Shown: positions 22,701 to 33,943, counted from the stretch's first letter. The stretch is 64,000 bases of DNA from Haliclona indistincta (GCA_964017065.1 OZ024785.1:7018167-7082166); one strand, 5' to 3'. A program made the numbers and translations. Notes: a model not told the origin generated them from the letters alone.

Positions 22701-24148
22701 GTCCTTTCCTAACTTTAGCGAGTGAGTTGCGTAGATCTTGTCAAAATGACTAAGAATAATCACTCCCTCGTTTTCTCTTCTCTGATCCATTCCCAACTTT
22801 AGGAAGTGAGTTGCATAGATGTGCATGTCAAAAGAATAACCACTCCCTCTTTTTCTTTTCTCTGATCCATTCCTAACTTTAGCCAGTGAGTTGCATAGAT
22901 CTTATCGTATTAACTAAGAATATAACCACTCCCTGTTTTTCTCTCATTCCCAACTTTAGGATGTGAGTTACATTGATTTTGTCCAAATGACTAAGAATAA
23001 CCACTCCCTCTTTTTCTCTTCTCTAATCCGTTCCCAACTTTAGCGAGTGAGTTGCATAGCTCTTGTGAAAATGACTAAGAGTAACCACTCCCTCTTTTTC
23101 TTTTCTGATCCATTCCCAATTTTAGCGAGTGAGTTGCATAGATGTGCATGTCGAAATGAATATAAGAATAACCACTCCCACTTTTTATTTTCTCTGATCC
23201 ATTCCCAACTTTAGCAAGTGAGTTACATAGATGTGCATGTTGAAATGGATATAAGAATAACCACTCCTACTTTTTTCTTGTCTGATCCATTCCCAACTTT
23301 AGCAAGTGAGTTACATAGATGTGCATATCAGAATAACTACTCCCTCTTTTTCTCTTCTCTCATCCATTCCCAACTTTAGACGGTGAGTTACATAGATGTG
23401 CCTGAATGACTATAAGAATAATCACTCCCTTTTTTCTCTTCTCTCTTTAATTAGGAAGTGAGTTACATAGATGTTCACTGCATATCAAAATGACTAAGAA
23501 TAACCATTCCCTCTTTTCTCTTCTCTGATCCATTCCCAAGTTTAGCTGGTGAGTTACATATGGCTTGTCAAAATGACTATGAATAATCACTCCCTTTTTT
23601 CGTCTCTGATCCATTCCTAACTTTAGCATGTGAGTTGCATAGATGTGCATGTCAAAATGACTAAGAGTAACCATTCCCTCTTTTTCTCTTTTCTGACTAT
23701 TTCCCAATCAACTTTAGCAAGTGAGTTGTGTAGATGTGTATATCAAATGACTATGAGTAACCACTCCCTCTTTTTCTCTTTTCTGACTAATTCCCAACTT
23801 TAGCAAGTGAGTTGTGTATAGATATGGATATCAAATGACTAAGAATAACCATTCCCCCTTTTTCTCTTTCTGATCCATTCCCAACTTTAGCAAGTGAGTT
23901 GCATAGATGTGCATGTCAAAATAAATATAAGAATAACCACTCCCTCTTTTTCTCTTCTTTGATGCATTCCCAACTTTAGCAAGTGAGTTACATAGCTGTA
24001 AAAAATGACTAAGAATAACCACTCCCTCTTTTTCTCTTCTCTGATCTATTCCCAACTTTAGCTGGTTAGTTGCATTGATGTGCAAGTTAAATTAATCATT
24101 CCGTAATTTACTCTTCTGTGATCCATTGCCAAATTTAGGCGGTGAGTT
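19795..24148 (+). repeat. Tandem array of 52 intron-like units with 3-base inter-units
   Basis: Each unit reads donor, about 30 variable bases, CACTCCCTCTTTTTCTC, a CTGAT branch-site candidate about 18 bases before the end, and a TTTAG acceptor. Exactly three bases follow before the next donor, in all 52 junctions. Donors are GTGAGT in 46; variants are GTAAGT (21462, 22288), GTGGGT (21627, 21871), GTGAGC (22547) and GTTAGT (24065). First base of each triplet: CCA 19845, 21624, 21868, 22374, 22883; GAT 19929, 20788, 20874, 20958, 21784, 22960; ATC 20013; GAG 20103, 20197; ATA 20282, 20535; CTG 20367, 20620, 21700, 22030, 23546, 24062; GCG 20451, 20704, 24139; CCG 21039, 21207; TTG 21123, 21291, 21540; GAA 21375, 22198, 22285, 22544, 22803, 23455; TAT 21459; CGA 21946, 22112, 22719, 23044, 23126; CAA 22457, 23215, 23303, 23718, 23804, 23891, 23980; CCT 22635; ACG 23380; CAT 23627. 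The pattern is certain; use as introns is inference. Long minus-strand frames across it come from the 81-base period. Confidence 0.93.
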
Positions 24149-24236
24149 GAATTACTAGTAATGACCTAGCTTACATTACCCGTGCGCAGTATGCGCTAGG
24201 GTTATGCGTTTGTGTCCGTCTGTGTATGTATATAAT

Positions 24237-25440
24237 TAGGGAGGCACGGTAGTGCCTCCCTATGTAGGGTTGAACGGGAAAACAAGATGGCGGCTACATA
24301 CAATGTATTAGCGTTCAAACGCTGATATTTCCCTACGTGATGAATTTTATACGTCCAAAGACACTTAGATCTGCTGTCTGGTATTGCCCCATCTTACAGT
24401 AGCAAGGAGATTGCTCGAAATTGTTACTAAAGTGACGAACCTGGAAACGGTGAAAATCGACTTTCGTCATCTTCGTTTTCTTCTTCTTTCTTCCACTCGC
24501 CTAGCGCCTTTACGCGAGCGGTGCTGAGAGCAAAACACTCACGGACAGTCATGAAATTCTCCTGGCAGGTGCCTTTTGAACAGTGTTTTTAGCGAAACGG
24601 CGATCTAAATTCCGCGAGTTCTCGATCGTGATCCATTGTCAGCTAAGTGTTAGATGCCATTATTGTGATTGTGCAATACGCACGTGACCAAGCACAAGCT
24701 TCAGTATCGCCCACGCCGTATGGATCACGGAGAACACAATTTGTCTGGAGTCTTCGAAGAATGGCAAGCTCATGTAGGATCACCATTCTGCGCTTGCCAG
24801 ATAATTATAACCGCCGTACAGGTCTACAAACAAATGTGGGCGGGGCTCGTATGCACTGCATGCATGCATGCGTAGGTGAGCTGATTGTGCACAAGAACAA
24901 TTATTTTAACTACAATTTTAAAATGAAAGAAAAGCCATCAACAGCAGGAAAACTAAACTAATGGTGGAAACCATGACAAAGACGGCTCAGTACGTGCATG
25001 ATATTGAACTGCACTTCACTGAAAAAGAAGAAATGACACAAACAAGAAAATAAAAAGATTTCTATCGAAATCAAAAGGATGTAGGGTTGTGAAATCTACC
25101 ACTGGTCCACAATGTAATCTAACAAGGAACTAGCATGGAATGTTAACACGATTGACTTGCTAACAGACCATAGATCCCTACATCAGTGGCTATACATAAG
25201 ATAAATATTTTGTCACAAGCTGAATACACGTCAGGTGTCAGTCAACAGCAACTAGCTGAACTAGCTATAGCCAACCACATCAGCCACTGATGTAGGGATC
25301 TACATGTATGGTCTGTTAGCAAGTCAATCGTGTTGACATTCCATGCTCGTTCCTTGTTAGATTACATTGTAGACCAGTGGTAGATTTCACAACCCTATAC
25401 ATCCTTTTGATTTCGATAGAAATCTTTTTATTTTCTTGTA
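24237..25440. mobile_element. 1.2-kb non-autonomous element, family H copy 1
   Basis: Begins with a 26-base hairpin (TAGGGAGGCACGGTAGTGCC and on). The same sequence starts copies at 55605 and 57591. Its last 370 bases (about 25065-25440) form a foldback with arms of about 140 bases; the arm start GATTTCTATCGAAATC is itself palindromic. No coding frame of note. The family name is mine; the superfamily is not recognised. Confidence 0.75.
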
Positions 25441-25635
25441 TATTATATGCATGTCATCAAAAAATACGCCTGTTTGTGTCTTACCGCTCGAAAATCTTAC
25501 TAAATCACTGGCTAATCCATGAGTTTCTAAAGCTATGTATCCTTGTAGGAGCAATTTATGGCATTGTGGGTGCCACCCAACCTCCTATACATATTGACGT
25601 CCTGGCCTGCACTCAGTCGTCAAAGTCATGGTTAA

Positions 25636-26321
25636 GGTGGCGGGATACCGTTTTAATGAGATTCATGACTTTGCAAGTGGCTATTTCTTTTTAAGCCAAG
25701 TCTATCTGTGCAAACGGAGTTGCAGTGTGCGCTTTGTTTGTCTATAGATAGGCATCGATAATAGCAAGTTTCAGCCACGTAGTGTTCGCCATCACGGAAC
25801 GACGAGCTCGCCTGTGAAGACTAAACACGATCGAGTTTTTACAATTTTTCTTTAGTTGTGTGAAACGTACGAAGCTAAAACTGCTCATGCAAGCTCATCT
25901 ACTATCTGTGGAGGAGCCTGCGTATGGATTTCGCCGAGCAATGCTCGCACGCGATACTACAGCTGCGTACTCTGTACTGTCTGGCAGTACGTAGCTGCAG
26001 TATCGCGTACGAGCATTGCTCGGCGAAATGGATACGCAGGCTCCTCCACGAATGGAAGATGAGCTTGCAAGAGCAGTTTTAGCTTCGTACTTTTCACACA
26101 ACTAAAGAAAAATTGTAAAAACTCGATCGTGTTTAGTCTTCACAGGCGAGCTCGTCGTTCCGTGATGGCGAGCACTACGTGGCTGAAACTTGCTATTATC
26201 GATGCCTATCTATAGACAAACAAAGCGCACACTGCAACTCCGTCTGCACAGATAGACTTGGCTTAAAAAGAAATAGCCACTTGCAAAGTCATGAATCTAA
26301 TTAAAATGGTATCCCGCCACC
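25636..26321. mobile_element. Foldback element, TTAA target site
   Basis: A near-perfect 686-base palindrome centred near 25983, with ends AAGGTGGCGGGATACC in inverted order. TTAA flanks it at 25632-25635 and 26322-26325, as for piggyBac-type elements. Mirror-image frames on both strands reflect the palindrome, not genes. Confidence 0.85.
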
Positions 26322-26325
26322 TTAA

Positions 26326-27205
26326 GGTGGCGGTATACCAGAAGTAATGATATTCATGACTTTTGCAAATAGCTGTATTTTTCTAGCTAAGGGTATTCGT
26401 GCAAGCAGAGTTGTTGCATGTACTTTGCTTGCCTATCGATTGGCATCGAATATAGCAAATTTTAGCAATACAGTGTTAGCCATAACGGAGCGACGAGCCA
26501 TAGGTACTATGGACGAGCTCGCCCTGTGTAGACTGAGCACGATCGATTTTTCTTTAGTTGTGCGAAAAGTACGAAGCTAAAACTGCTCAAGCAAGCTCAT
26601 CTGCCATCTGTTCAGGTATTTATGCGATGTTTTCGCTGAGCGCTGCTCATACGCGATATTACAGCTATGATTCGCGCTTTTATCAGCTAGGTGCTGTTAC
26701 TATTCACCAAAAATAAAGTCCCAGGCACACTGGTCCCAGGTGCCTTTTTTAGCTATTTGACGAGCGGTGCACATTCTAAAATAGCAAACAGAGGGCCACA
26801 CGAAGAGATTTTTTGAATATCGACTCGTATTGCTGTTTTATGCTCGAGAACACGCAGTTGTTGGTGCAGCTCAGGGGCTTGTTTTGCGGTATTTTGCATT
26901 TTAGAAAAAATCAAAGAATTTATCAGGAAAAACTCTTTGTCTGGTGGCCCTTGGGGAAACTGTTTAAAGCATCGTGAATACTGCTTTACCTTGCTCGAAG
27001 ACTCCCGTGGAGAGATTTTTGGTGAGTGGATCATCAATCTTGATGGGCTGTGTATCTGGCGATGGTACAAGGTGTGTTCGAAATACTTGCAAAACAGCTT
27101 TGTTTACCTATCTTCTCGACATGTAGATGGTTTTTGGCGCTTAGTTTGTCTTCTAGCTGGATAGCGAGCTGTTTTCGAAACCACTGCAGACAGTATACCG
27201 CCACC
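26326..27205. mobile_element. Second TTAA-flanked element, related ends
   Basis: Ends AAGGTGGCGGTATACC and its complement; TTAA at 26322-26325 (shared with the neighbour) and 27206-27209. The left 300 bases are a diverged relative of the neighbouring foldback; the middle is different and has no convincing gene. Confidence 0.75.
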
Positions 27206-27570
27206 TTAAACTTCTTGAGGCCTTTGATCATAAGGTATCAGTCTTTCTAATTCTTGAGGACTTCTGTGATGTGCCAATCAATTACTGTTAGTCTGTTAAT
27301 GCATGTATGGTAGCTATGCTATCAGCAATAATTTATCTGGAGCTGTCTATGGACTAGCTGTACATTGCAGTAATGCATGGAGTAGTCGTGTACTAGATAT
27401 TAGCTCAGCGCATGGGTATGTGTTCATTAGAACTCTTGTTATTTTTGTAATAAAAGAGTTTCTCTTGTTGACCATAATGTATTACAATCTGCGTGACTCT
27501 ACTTCAGTTTTATTTATTTTATAAATAAACTAAATAAAACTGAGAGCTTTTGTACAGCAGTTTCTTTTTG

Positions 27571-27651
27571 TAATCATGATTACAAAAGAAACCAAATAAT
27601 GAACCAATAACGGTCTCAAATGCATTTGAGACCGTTATTGGTTCATTATTT
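27571..27651. repeat. Two adjacent palindromes
   Basis: A short palindrome around TAATCATGATTA (27581-27592) is followed by a perfect 58-base palindrome 27594-27651 centred on TGCA at 27621-27624. Confidence 0.9.
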
Positions 27652-27919
27652 TGTAAGTTACAATTATTAAAAAATTAATATCACTAAAACTGAATCTTCT
27701 AGCTTACTAATAAAACTCACTATGCATACACTTGCATGCTCATTTATAATGTAGTAGTATAGTGATTTTTAAAGAAAGCAAAAATACAGGATAATGTACT
27801 CGTGCAGCTTCCTTTGTTTTGCTATGTACATACTTGAGCTGCCAACTCTATCAACAGTGCAAGCAGTTAGTGTTTTAATTGTGAAATATACCAAATCTTG
27901 CATTTTCATACTTTATGAG
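27652..27919. other. AT-rich spacer, nothing recognised
   Basis: No gene, repeat or motif stands out between the palindromes and the assembly gap. Confidence 0.5.
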
Positions 27920-27942
27920 NNNNNNNNNNNNNNNNNNNNNNN
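27920..27942. other. Assembly gap (23 N)
   Basis: Unresolved bases directly before the duplicated HYOU1 tail. The join is therefore not supported by sequence. Confidence 0.99.
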
Positions 27943-27960
27943 CAAATCGGCACAGCAACA

Positions 27961-28791
27961 TCAATGTTTCACTGGCTTGAGGAAGATGACTACACAGCTG
28001 AAACAGCAACTTACAAACAGAGATTGAGAGAACTCAAACGAACTGTTCAACCGATCTTTAGGAGACTAATGGAGGCAGAGAGACGACCGAAACTGATTTC
28101 AAAACTGAAGGACAGTTTGAATCTGTCGCACGACTTCATTGTCTAGATCAGAAACCTGACAGACGAGCTACAGATATTTACTGAAGTAGAAATGGGTAAA
28201 CTGGAAAACATAACAGAGGATACTGAAGTAGGTTTAATAATAGCTTGTATTCACCAATAATCTACTTTCTTACATCCAGCAATGGTTAGAGAAGATGGAG
28301 AGAGAACAGAATGCTACACCTGCTCATGAAGATCCAGCCCTTACTAGTGAAGAGCTGGATGACAAGAGGAGAAAGCTGGATAGAGAACTGCTATATCTAC
28401 TCAACAAACTGCGATCACATCCTCCTAAGCTCAAGAAACCAGTGTCCAAGAACACCACTAACAACACCACTAGCAATAGTGCTACTACTGGTGGTGGTGG
28501 TGGTAATAATACAGAGAATGGTGTTACTAGGAATGGGTCTAGCAAGCCTCAGAACGAGGACAAGACTGGGAACGAGGATGAGGCAGTAGTAGGCAAGGAT
28601 AAGGGGGAACCTGGAGAACAGGACCCAACATCACGAAGTACTGAATCAGGTGATCATGTTGCCTTCATTATGGAATTTAAAATTATTCTTTCTTAGCTAC
28701 GGACTCGTTGGATGCTCTCCCAGCTCCTGCAGGAGAGGAAGCCAAATCTACTGATAAAGACACCAAGGATCGACTACATGTAGAACTCTAG
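27961..28791 (+). pseudogene. HYOU1: HYOU1 3'-end fragment
   Basis: Copies the last part of HYOU1: exon-20 equivalent to 28228, then 28280-28649 and 28697-28791. Both introns and their splice sites are kept. Homology begins at about 27970 with [13 protein letters not shown]. An AAG to TAG change at 28144-28146 stops the frame inside the lid helix. The Thr/Gly-rich linker is shorter than in the parent, and the C terminus reads RLHVEL instead of RLEL. There is no promoter or ATPase domain. It is a truncated duplicate, or a divergent haplotype joined at the gap. Confidence 0.9.
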
Positions 28792-29045
28792 CAATCATTA
28801 TACTAGATGTACATTATAACACCTGTTCTGAGAATAATTCTGTACTACTCGCAAAAGTGATAAACTAGTCTAGTGCGCTCAGTCTGACATATCACTGTAA
28901 TACATCGGCTTTACTAAAAAGCGCAAAGCCTTATTTGATTAAAATTGAACAACCCTAGATGAATATTTTATTTTGGATTTATGCTCCATAGACAATGACA
29001 CATTTCAATTGCAAGACCACTGTATCGCAGTGGGATAGACTATTA

Positions 29046-29535
29046 GGCCCCGTTTACACGGTGACGCTTTGACAAAAAACGGGGGAAAGTATGCGGATTC
29101 ACCACAGCGTTTTTACTGTGTTTACACGACAACGCTCTCAGCGTTTCTGCCAGTGAAATTAACCGGAAGTTAATTAAGCGATTGGAATGTGGGTGTGACC
29201 ACGATGGCGAAGCGCGCAAACTGTACTGCCTTGTTCGCACGAAGCTGTTGAAGCAACGAAGAAAACGCACATTACTCGTTGTCTAAGGACTATTGCTAGT
29301 ATTCTCTGCGAGTATGAAGGCTGAGGTACGCTCATAGCAAAAGCGCGTTATCGTTTTTGGCGTTTACACCGGCGTAGAAAGTTGCCGTTTTCAAGTTGTC
29401 GTTTTCAAAAGTTTCCACTTTGAGAAGCGTTTTCAAGTTGTCGTTTTCAAGTTATCGTTTTCGTGTAAACGCGAGGTGTATCCGCAAAGATTTCTTTGCG
29501 TTTTCAGATGAAAACGCAACCGTGTAAACGGGGCC
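29046..29535. mobile_element. MITE with TTA target duplication
   Basis: Inverted ends GGCCCCGTTTACACGG / complement, with TTA on both sides (29043-29045, 29536-29538). Internal GTTTTCAAGTTGTC repeats. The TTA target suggests the PIF/Harbinger group. It inserted between the HYOU1 fragment and the array start, relative to copy 1. Confidence 0.8.
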
Positions 29536-29627
29536 TTAGTGTCACTGCAGATATGCACTTTAAGAGGTGAGGTGAGTTGAAGGTGAGATATCCACACAAT
29601 TGCATGATCACAGACACGTATTAGTGC

Positions 29628-30142
29628 ATGAAAATGATGGTCTACGTTTTACACAAAATCGATCACTGTGCTAAGCTGGTGAATTCTTGTGGCGATGAGA
29701 AGTTTTGTCCCACACACGGGACTGACCGGTGTGGGGTGCGCATGCGGTCGGCGAGGAATGCGGTGCAGTGCGAGGGCTGTGGCCGTGGGTCGCCATTCCC
29801 TTCGTGTACTCAGCTCTGCGCTGTATGGGGGACTCACACAGCAAAGGTGAGTCTAGATCGAGCACATCGAAGATTAAGAATACGGCTCATCAAGAAGAGG
29901 TGAATCATGAGTTGTGTGTATTAATAAGAGACTAAACTAAACCTGTTCTCCCTCTGTGTGGTACTTTAGGAAAAGGTGAGTTGAACCATACATTTGCATA
30001 TTAATAACACATTCTCTTTAATGTATATACACACACCGACATTAGAAGGTAAGTTAATTATGTAGACTGAGGATCTCATTAATAGCTATACTTCATATCT
30101 GATCCATTTTGTATTCCCAACATTGTTAGAAGGTAAGTTGCT
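29628..30142 (+). other. 5' start of the intron-like array, copy 2, with an open first exon
   Basis: An ATG at 29628 opens a frame of 73 codons that runs exactly to a GTGAGT donor at 29847 in phase 0. It is Cys-rich (VNSCGDEKFC, then VQCEGCGRGSPFPSCTQLC) without a signal peptide. Intron-like units follow, with inter-segments at 29970-29975 (six bases), near 30046 and near 30131 (AAG each). The region corresponds to 17700-18134 in copy 1. It then breaks off into the mobile element at 30155. Coding is possible but unproven; the first-copy equivalent is not open. Confidence 0.45.
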
Positions 30143-30154
30143 AATTAAGTTTTA

Positions 30155-31320
30155 CAGTGCTTCCAGCTTAGAGAGTAGAATCTTAAAAATCTAAAATATT
30201 ATGTAGAAAAATAATTAAAGATGCTACAATCACCAAATCTGGTCTGTGTTTAGCTACATCATTACTGATGAGATATCTGAAATCTCAGGAGCTCTGAAGA
30301 TCTCGCTAGAAAGTTATGAATGGCTAAATGGGAGTGACTAAAATAATCAGTAGCAAAAGTGTTTAGGCTTGGAAATTGGTATTTGTCTTAGTTAAGAACA
30401 GCTACTTCTTATACAGCTCAAGGAATGGTTAATCTTTCACTGTGATTGATTTGGGAGCTTCCATGCAGTGCAAAAAAGTTTGCCATAACAAATCACTGCT
30501 ACTTTTGCTGCTTTTTGAGTGCAAAATGTGTTTAGGCTCAAATTTCAACATTTTTCGTATTTAAGAAAGTCCTTTGCTTTTTGAGTAGGCAGATGCCTAT
30601 AGTTTTAAGTCCCTTTGAAAGTAGCGCTATACCTAGAACCATGCGCGAACGCGGTCGTCAGAAAGTGGCAGGACTTGCAGCGCCAGTTTTCTTCGCCGCG
30701 TTATCATCTATTAGAGTATGATACCATACAAGATCAAAGGTGCCGACGCACTGCCCATTGTTCAAACAGTGCTCTATTTTCCTAAACCCATTGTTCTACA
30801 GTGCTCTATTTTCCACCGCAGTGCTCTATCTACCAGGTGTTAACATGCCGATATGCAGTGAATTTAATTACAAAATACATGCGATGAAACACAAACAACT
30901 TTCATTTTGATAAAAATACTAAAACAATGTCGAACAGAGACTATTCAGTGTCTTTAACAGCGATCAAAAGGCCAGAAGAAAGCTAGATAGGAGGGCCACG
31001 CCGTTAGCAATGTAGGTGACGTCAGGTTTATCCAGGGCGCTACAGCTTCTCAAAGACAGGATGAATCCGGAAAGTAGCTACATGGCAGCGTAGCAAATGG
31101 TAGCTCGGCGTCACTGCTGATGTACGTTCGATGGATACTTTCATCCACGAGGTTCGGTGAAGTCGTTCCTCACTGATTCATGATTCCTTCAGTAGCTTTA
31201 GCCCACTGGTAGTTAGATAAATAAGACACGTATTCTTTTCTGGTGTTGAATTCTCTGCTCCTATCATATTCCCAAGTCGAAATCACAGCGCGTAGCACTG
31301 TGTAGCTTTCTGGATAGTAT
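30155..31320. mobile_element. Left part of an interrupted mariner-type MITE
   Basis: Begins CAGTGCTTCCAGCTTAGAGA. The matching inverted end is at 52228-52256, where array sequence resumes, so the two are halves of one element split by later insertions. Non-coding; internal sequence is distantly related to the next foldback. Confidence 0.6.
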
Positions 31321-32591
31321 ACAGTGCTTCCCGCTTAGAGAGTCCAATTGTGATGTTTTTACATAATATGCTGTAAAACTTTTATCAAAGGTAATGCTAT
31401 ATTCAAATCTGGTCTGCAGTATGGTATATCATTGTAGATTATGTGCATCAAATATGACAGCTCACAACCAACTATTGTAAAAGTTATCAACTATTAATTA
31501 TAGGTCACTGGCTAAGCTCAGTAGCTGAAGTTTTTAGGCTTGGAAATGGCTATTTGGCTGAGTTAAGAAAATTCACTTTACACACAGCTCACAGAATGGC
31601 TCATCTTTCACTACAGCAAGTTTGCAAGCTCAACTTCCTTGCACAACGTTTTACGGTACAGAGATGCACCAAAAACGTGTGTTTTGGGAGTCAGTGAAGT
31701 TTTTAGGCTTGCATTTGCGCATTTTTGCGAGTTAAGAACACAGATTTGTGCAATGGATAGCCAGATACCTTAACTTTTACCTGCGTTGGAATTATAAGCG
31801 TAGCTTAAACCGTGAGCGCACACGATCGTCGAGAAAGTGCAGTTCTGCTGTTCTTCGTCGCGTTAATGAGATTCATCTAGAGAAAGTAGTTTATCGATGA
31901 CTCGTTTCCGCTTGCGCAGGGCCGCTTTTGTTGACCGGTGACAAGATGGCTGCTGATCGACAGCTCTAGTTTTGCTCTCGATCAGTTGCAATTGTTTAAC
32001 AAAATGATCGACTTTTTATCCGGTAAAACTGCAACTGACCGAGAACGAAGCGAAACTAGGGCTGTCAATCAGCAGCCATCTTGTCACCGGTCAACAAAAG
32101 CGGCCCTGCGCGAGCGAAAACGAGTCATCGATAAACTACTTTCTCTAGATGAATCTCATTAACGCGACGAAGAACAGCTGAACTGCACTTTTTCTCGACG
32201 ATCGTGTGCGCTCATGGTTTAAGCTACGCTTATAATTCTAACGCAGGTAAAAAGTTCAGGTATCTGGCTATCCATTGCACAAATCTGTGTTCTTAACTCG
32301 CAAAAATGCGCAAATGCAAGCCTAAAAACTTCACTGACTCCCAAAACACACGTTTTTGGTGCATTTCTGTACCGTAAAACGTTGTGCAAGGAAGTTGAGC
32401 TTGCAAATTGCTGTAGTGAAAAATGAGCCATTCTGTGAGCTGTGTGTAAAGTGAATTTTCTTAACTCAGCCAAATAGCCATTTCCAAGCCTAAAAACTTC
32501 AGCTACTGAGCTTAGCCAGTGACCTATAATTAATAGTTGATAACTTTTACAATAGTTGGTTGTGAGCTGTCATATTTGATGCACACAATCT
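31321..32591. mobile_element. Long foldback element, left part
   Basis: Starts CAGTGCTTCCCGCTTAGAGA. From about 31440 to 32585 it is a palindrome with arms of about 570 bases centred near 32010. The missing end, complementary to 31321-31440, is found at 51913-52022. The element is thus about 1.4 kb, cut at TCTACAA by the P-like element. No gene. Confidence 0.8.
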
Positions 32592-32793
32592 ACAACAGGA
32601 GCGCATAATGAGAGAGCGACGTAATAGAGTAGGAGCGTGAAGCGCCCACGCATTTGATTAAAAATTGGAACTCCAGACATGATGGGACGTGTTACTAAGA
32701 ATAGAACACTCGTTGCGTTGTACTGTACAAGCGTACGTACGTACGATCGAGCGGGTACGCCGAGTAGTAAAGCAGCTAGCCACGTGTTCTCTG

Positions 32794-33943
32794 ATGGCGT
32801 CTGCAGGTGCCACTGGCAAGAGTCAAACAAAGAAAGCCAGCTCCAGAACGAAGAAAACGACCTTCAAAGTAAAAGAACGACGTGAACTGCTTCTTGTTCT
32901 GGAAGGTAATGACTATGCCGACCTGGTAAACACTGCTATACAGAAGCTTCAAGCAAGCGCACACTTACTAAGGTACCCAGAGAGAGCAGCGTTTGTGAGC
33001 GTCATTTGTGTTGATCCAGTTCGCCCCTCGCTTGTCCAGTGCATAATGGAAATGGTGGCGGGCTACCTAGAGATATACAGAGAGAACATGAAAGGCAAAC
33101 ACTACATCGTGTTTGAACAGCGCTGGTTTGATAGCATTCATAAGTTTTTTCTTGAGACTCCACGGGGATATGGGCTTTCATCTCAGGCTCAATCATGGGC
33201 TACTGTTGTCGAAAGGGCAGAAAAAAACGGAGCAACACTTACTATCAGGGAGCAACGAATAATTGTATCCACACTAGTATTTATTGTGTCAGACCTTATG
33301 GCGACTATGGTACTTGGGTTCAAAAAGGATAAGTTGTCAGAAGCAGTCTCAGCTACTAATTCTTCAACAAATGGTTCTGCGACGACTGTCAGTCAGGCTG
33401 TACTTTGTGAGAGCAATGTAGCCCTATACCGATATGGAGGGTTTGCACTTCACACAATGATACAGAAGAGACAAAAGCACATGACAAATGCCGACCATGA
33501 GTTAACACTGCTCAATTCTATGAAAGTAAAGCAAGACCAATGGGATCAGCTACCTCCTGCTATCCAGCAGTTGACCAGAGGAGGACTTGATGTACCTTCA
33601 CCAACTTTGTTGCCATTCCTACGCAAGGTTGTTGAATTGACGTCTTCGTTAGTGAATGACACCAAGTGCAGGGAGCATGGAAGACACATGATCGAATTTG
33701 CAAAGCAAGAGCTAGATAACTGAAAGAAATATTCTATAAGGTGACTACTTCTTCAGGCGTTTCTTCAGAATCCAAGGCTAGTGTGTTGAAAGAACTAATT
33801 CACAAAGTGTTCCACTCGAGAGTTAACGAATTTATGAGTGCATCAGAGGAGATCGAACTAGAGCAAGCAGGGAAAGCAGTTAAGGCCGACCAGAGCTTAC
33901 GAGACACCCTGAAAACATTCAGTAGCATGACATCTAGATCCAG
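32794..33943 (+). CDS. Companion ORF of the P-like element, function unknown
   Basis: ATG at 32794 begins MASAGATGKSQTKK. The first frame runs to a stop at 33721-33723 (about 309 aa). A second frame from 33741 continues 60 codons to 33943 and may be the true C terminus after a frameshift or tiny intron. It has a basic N terminus (KKASSRTKKTTFKVKERREL), then a mixed helical body with LVNTAIQKLQASAHLLRYPE and no motif I recognise. There is no zinc finger, DDE or membrane helix. It converges on the transposase gene, with about 80 bases between the ends. Both lie inside the same terminal repeats, so it probably belongs to the element. Confidence 0.55.

Noticed and set aside
19776..24085. Long minus-strand frames encoding 27-residue repeats (units around LGMDQRREKEGVVILSHFDK)
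   Set aside because: The period is mostly 81 bases, so any stop-free phase gives a long frame. The frames break at every unit with an indel, have no common start, and do not extend outside the array.
19795..24148. CRISPR-like array (conserved repeat, variable insert)
   Set aside because: The genome is eukaryotic, the variable part is only three bases, and no Cas gene is present.
25856..26101. Matching frames on opposite strands
   Set aside because: They are the two arms of one palindrome.
31938..32162. 74-codon plus frame
   Set aside because: Lies at the centre of the long foldback; mirrored on the other strand.
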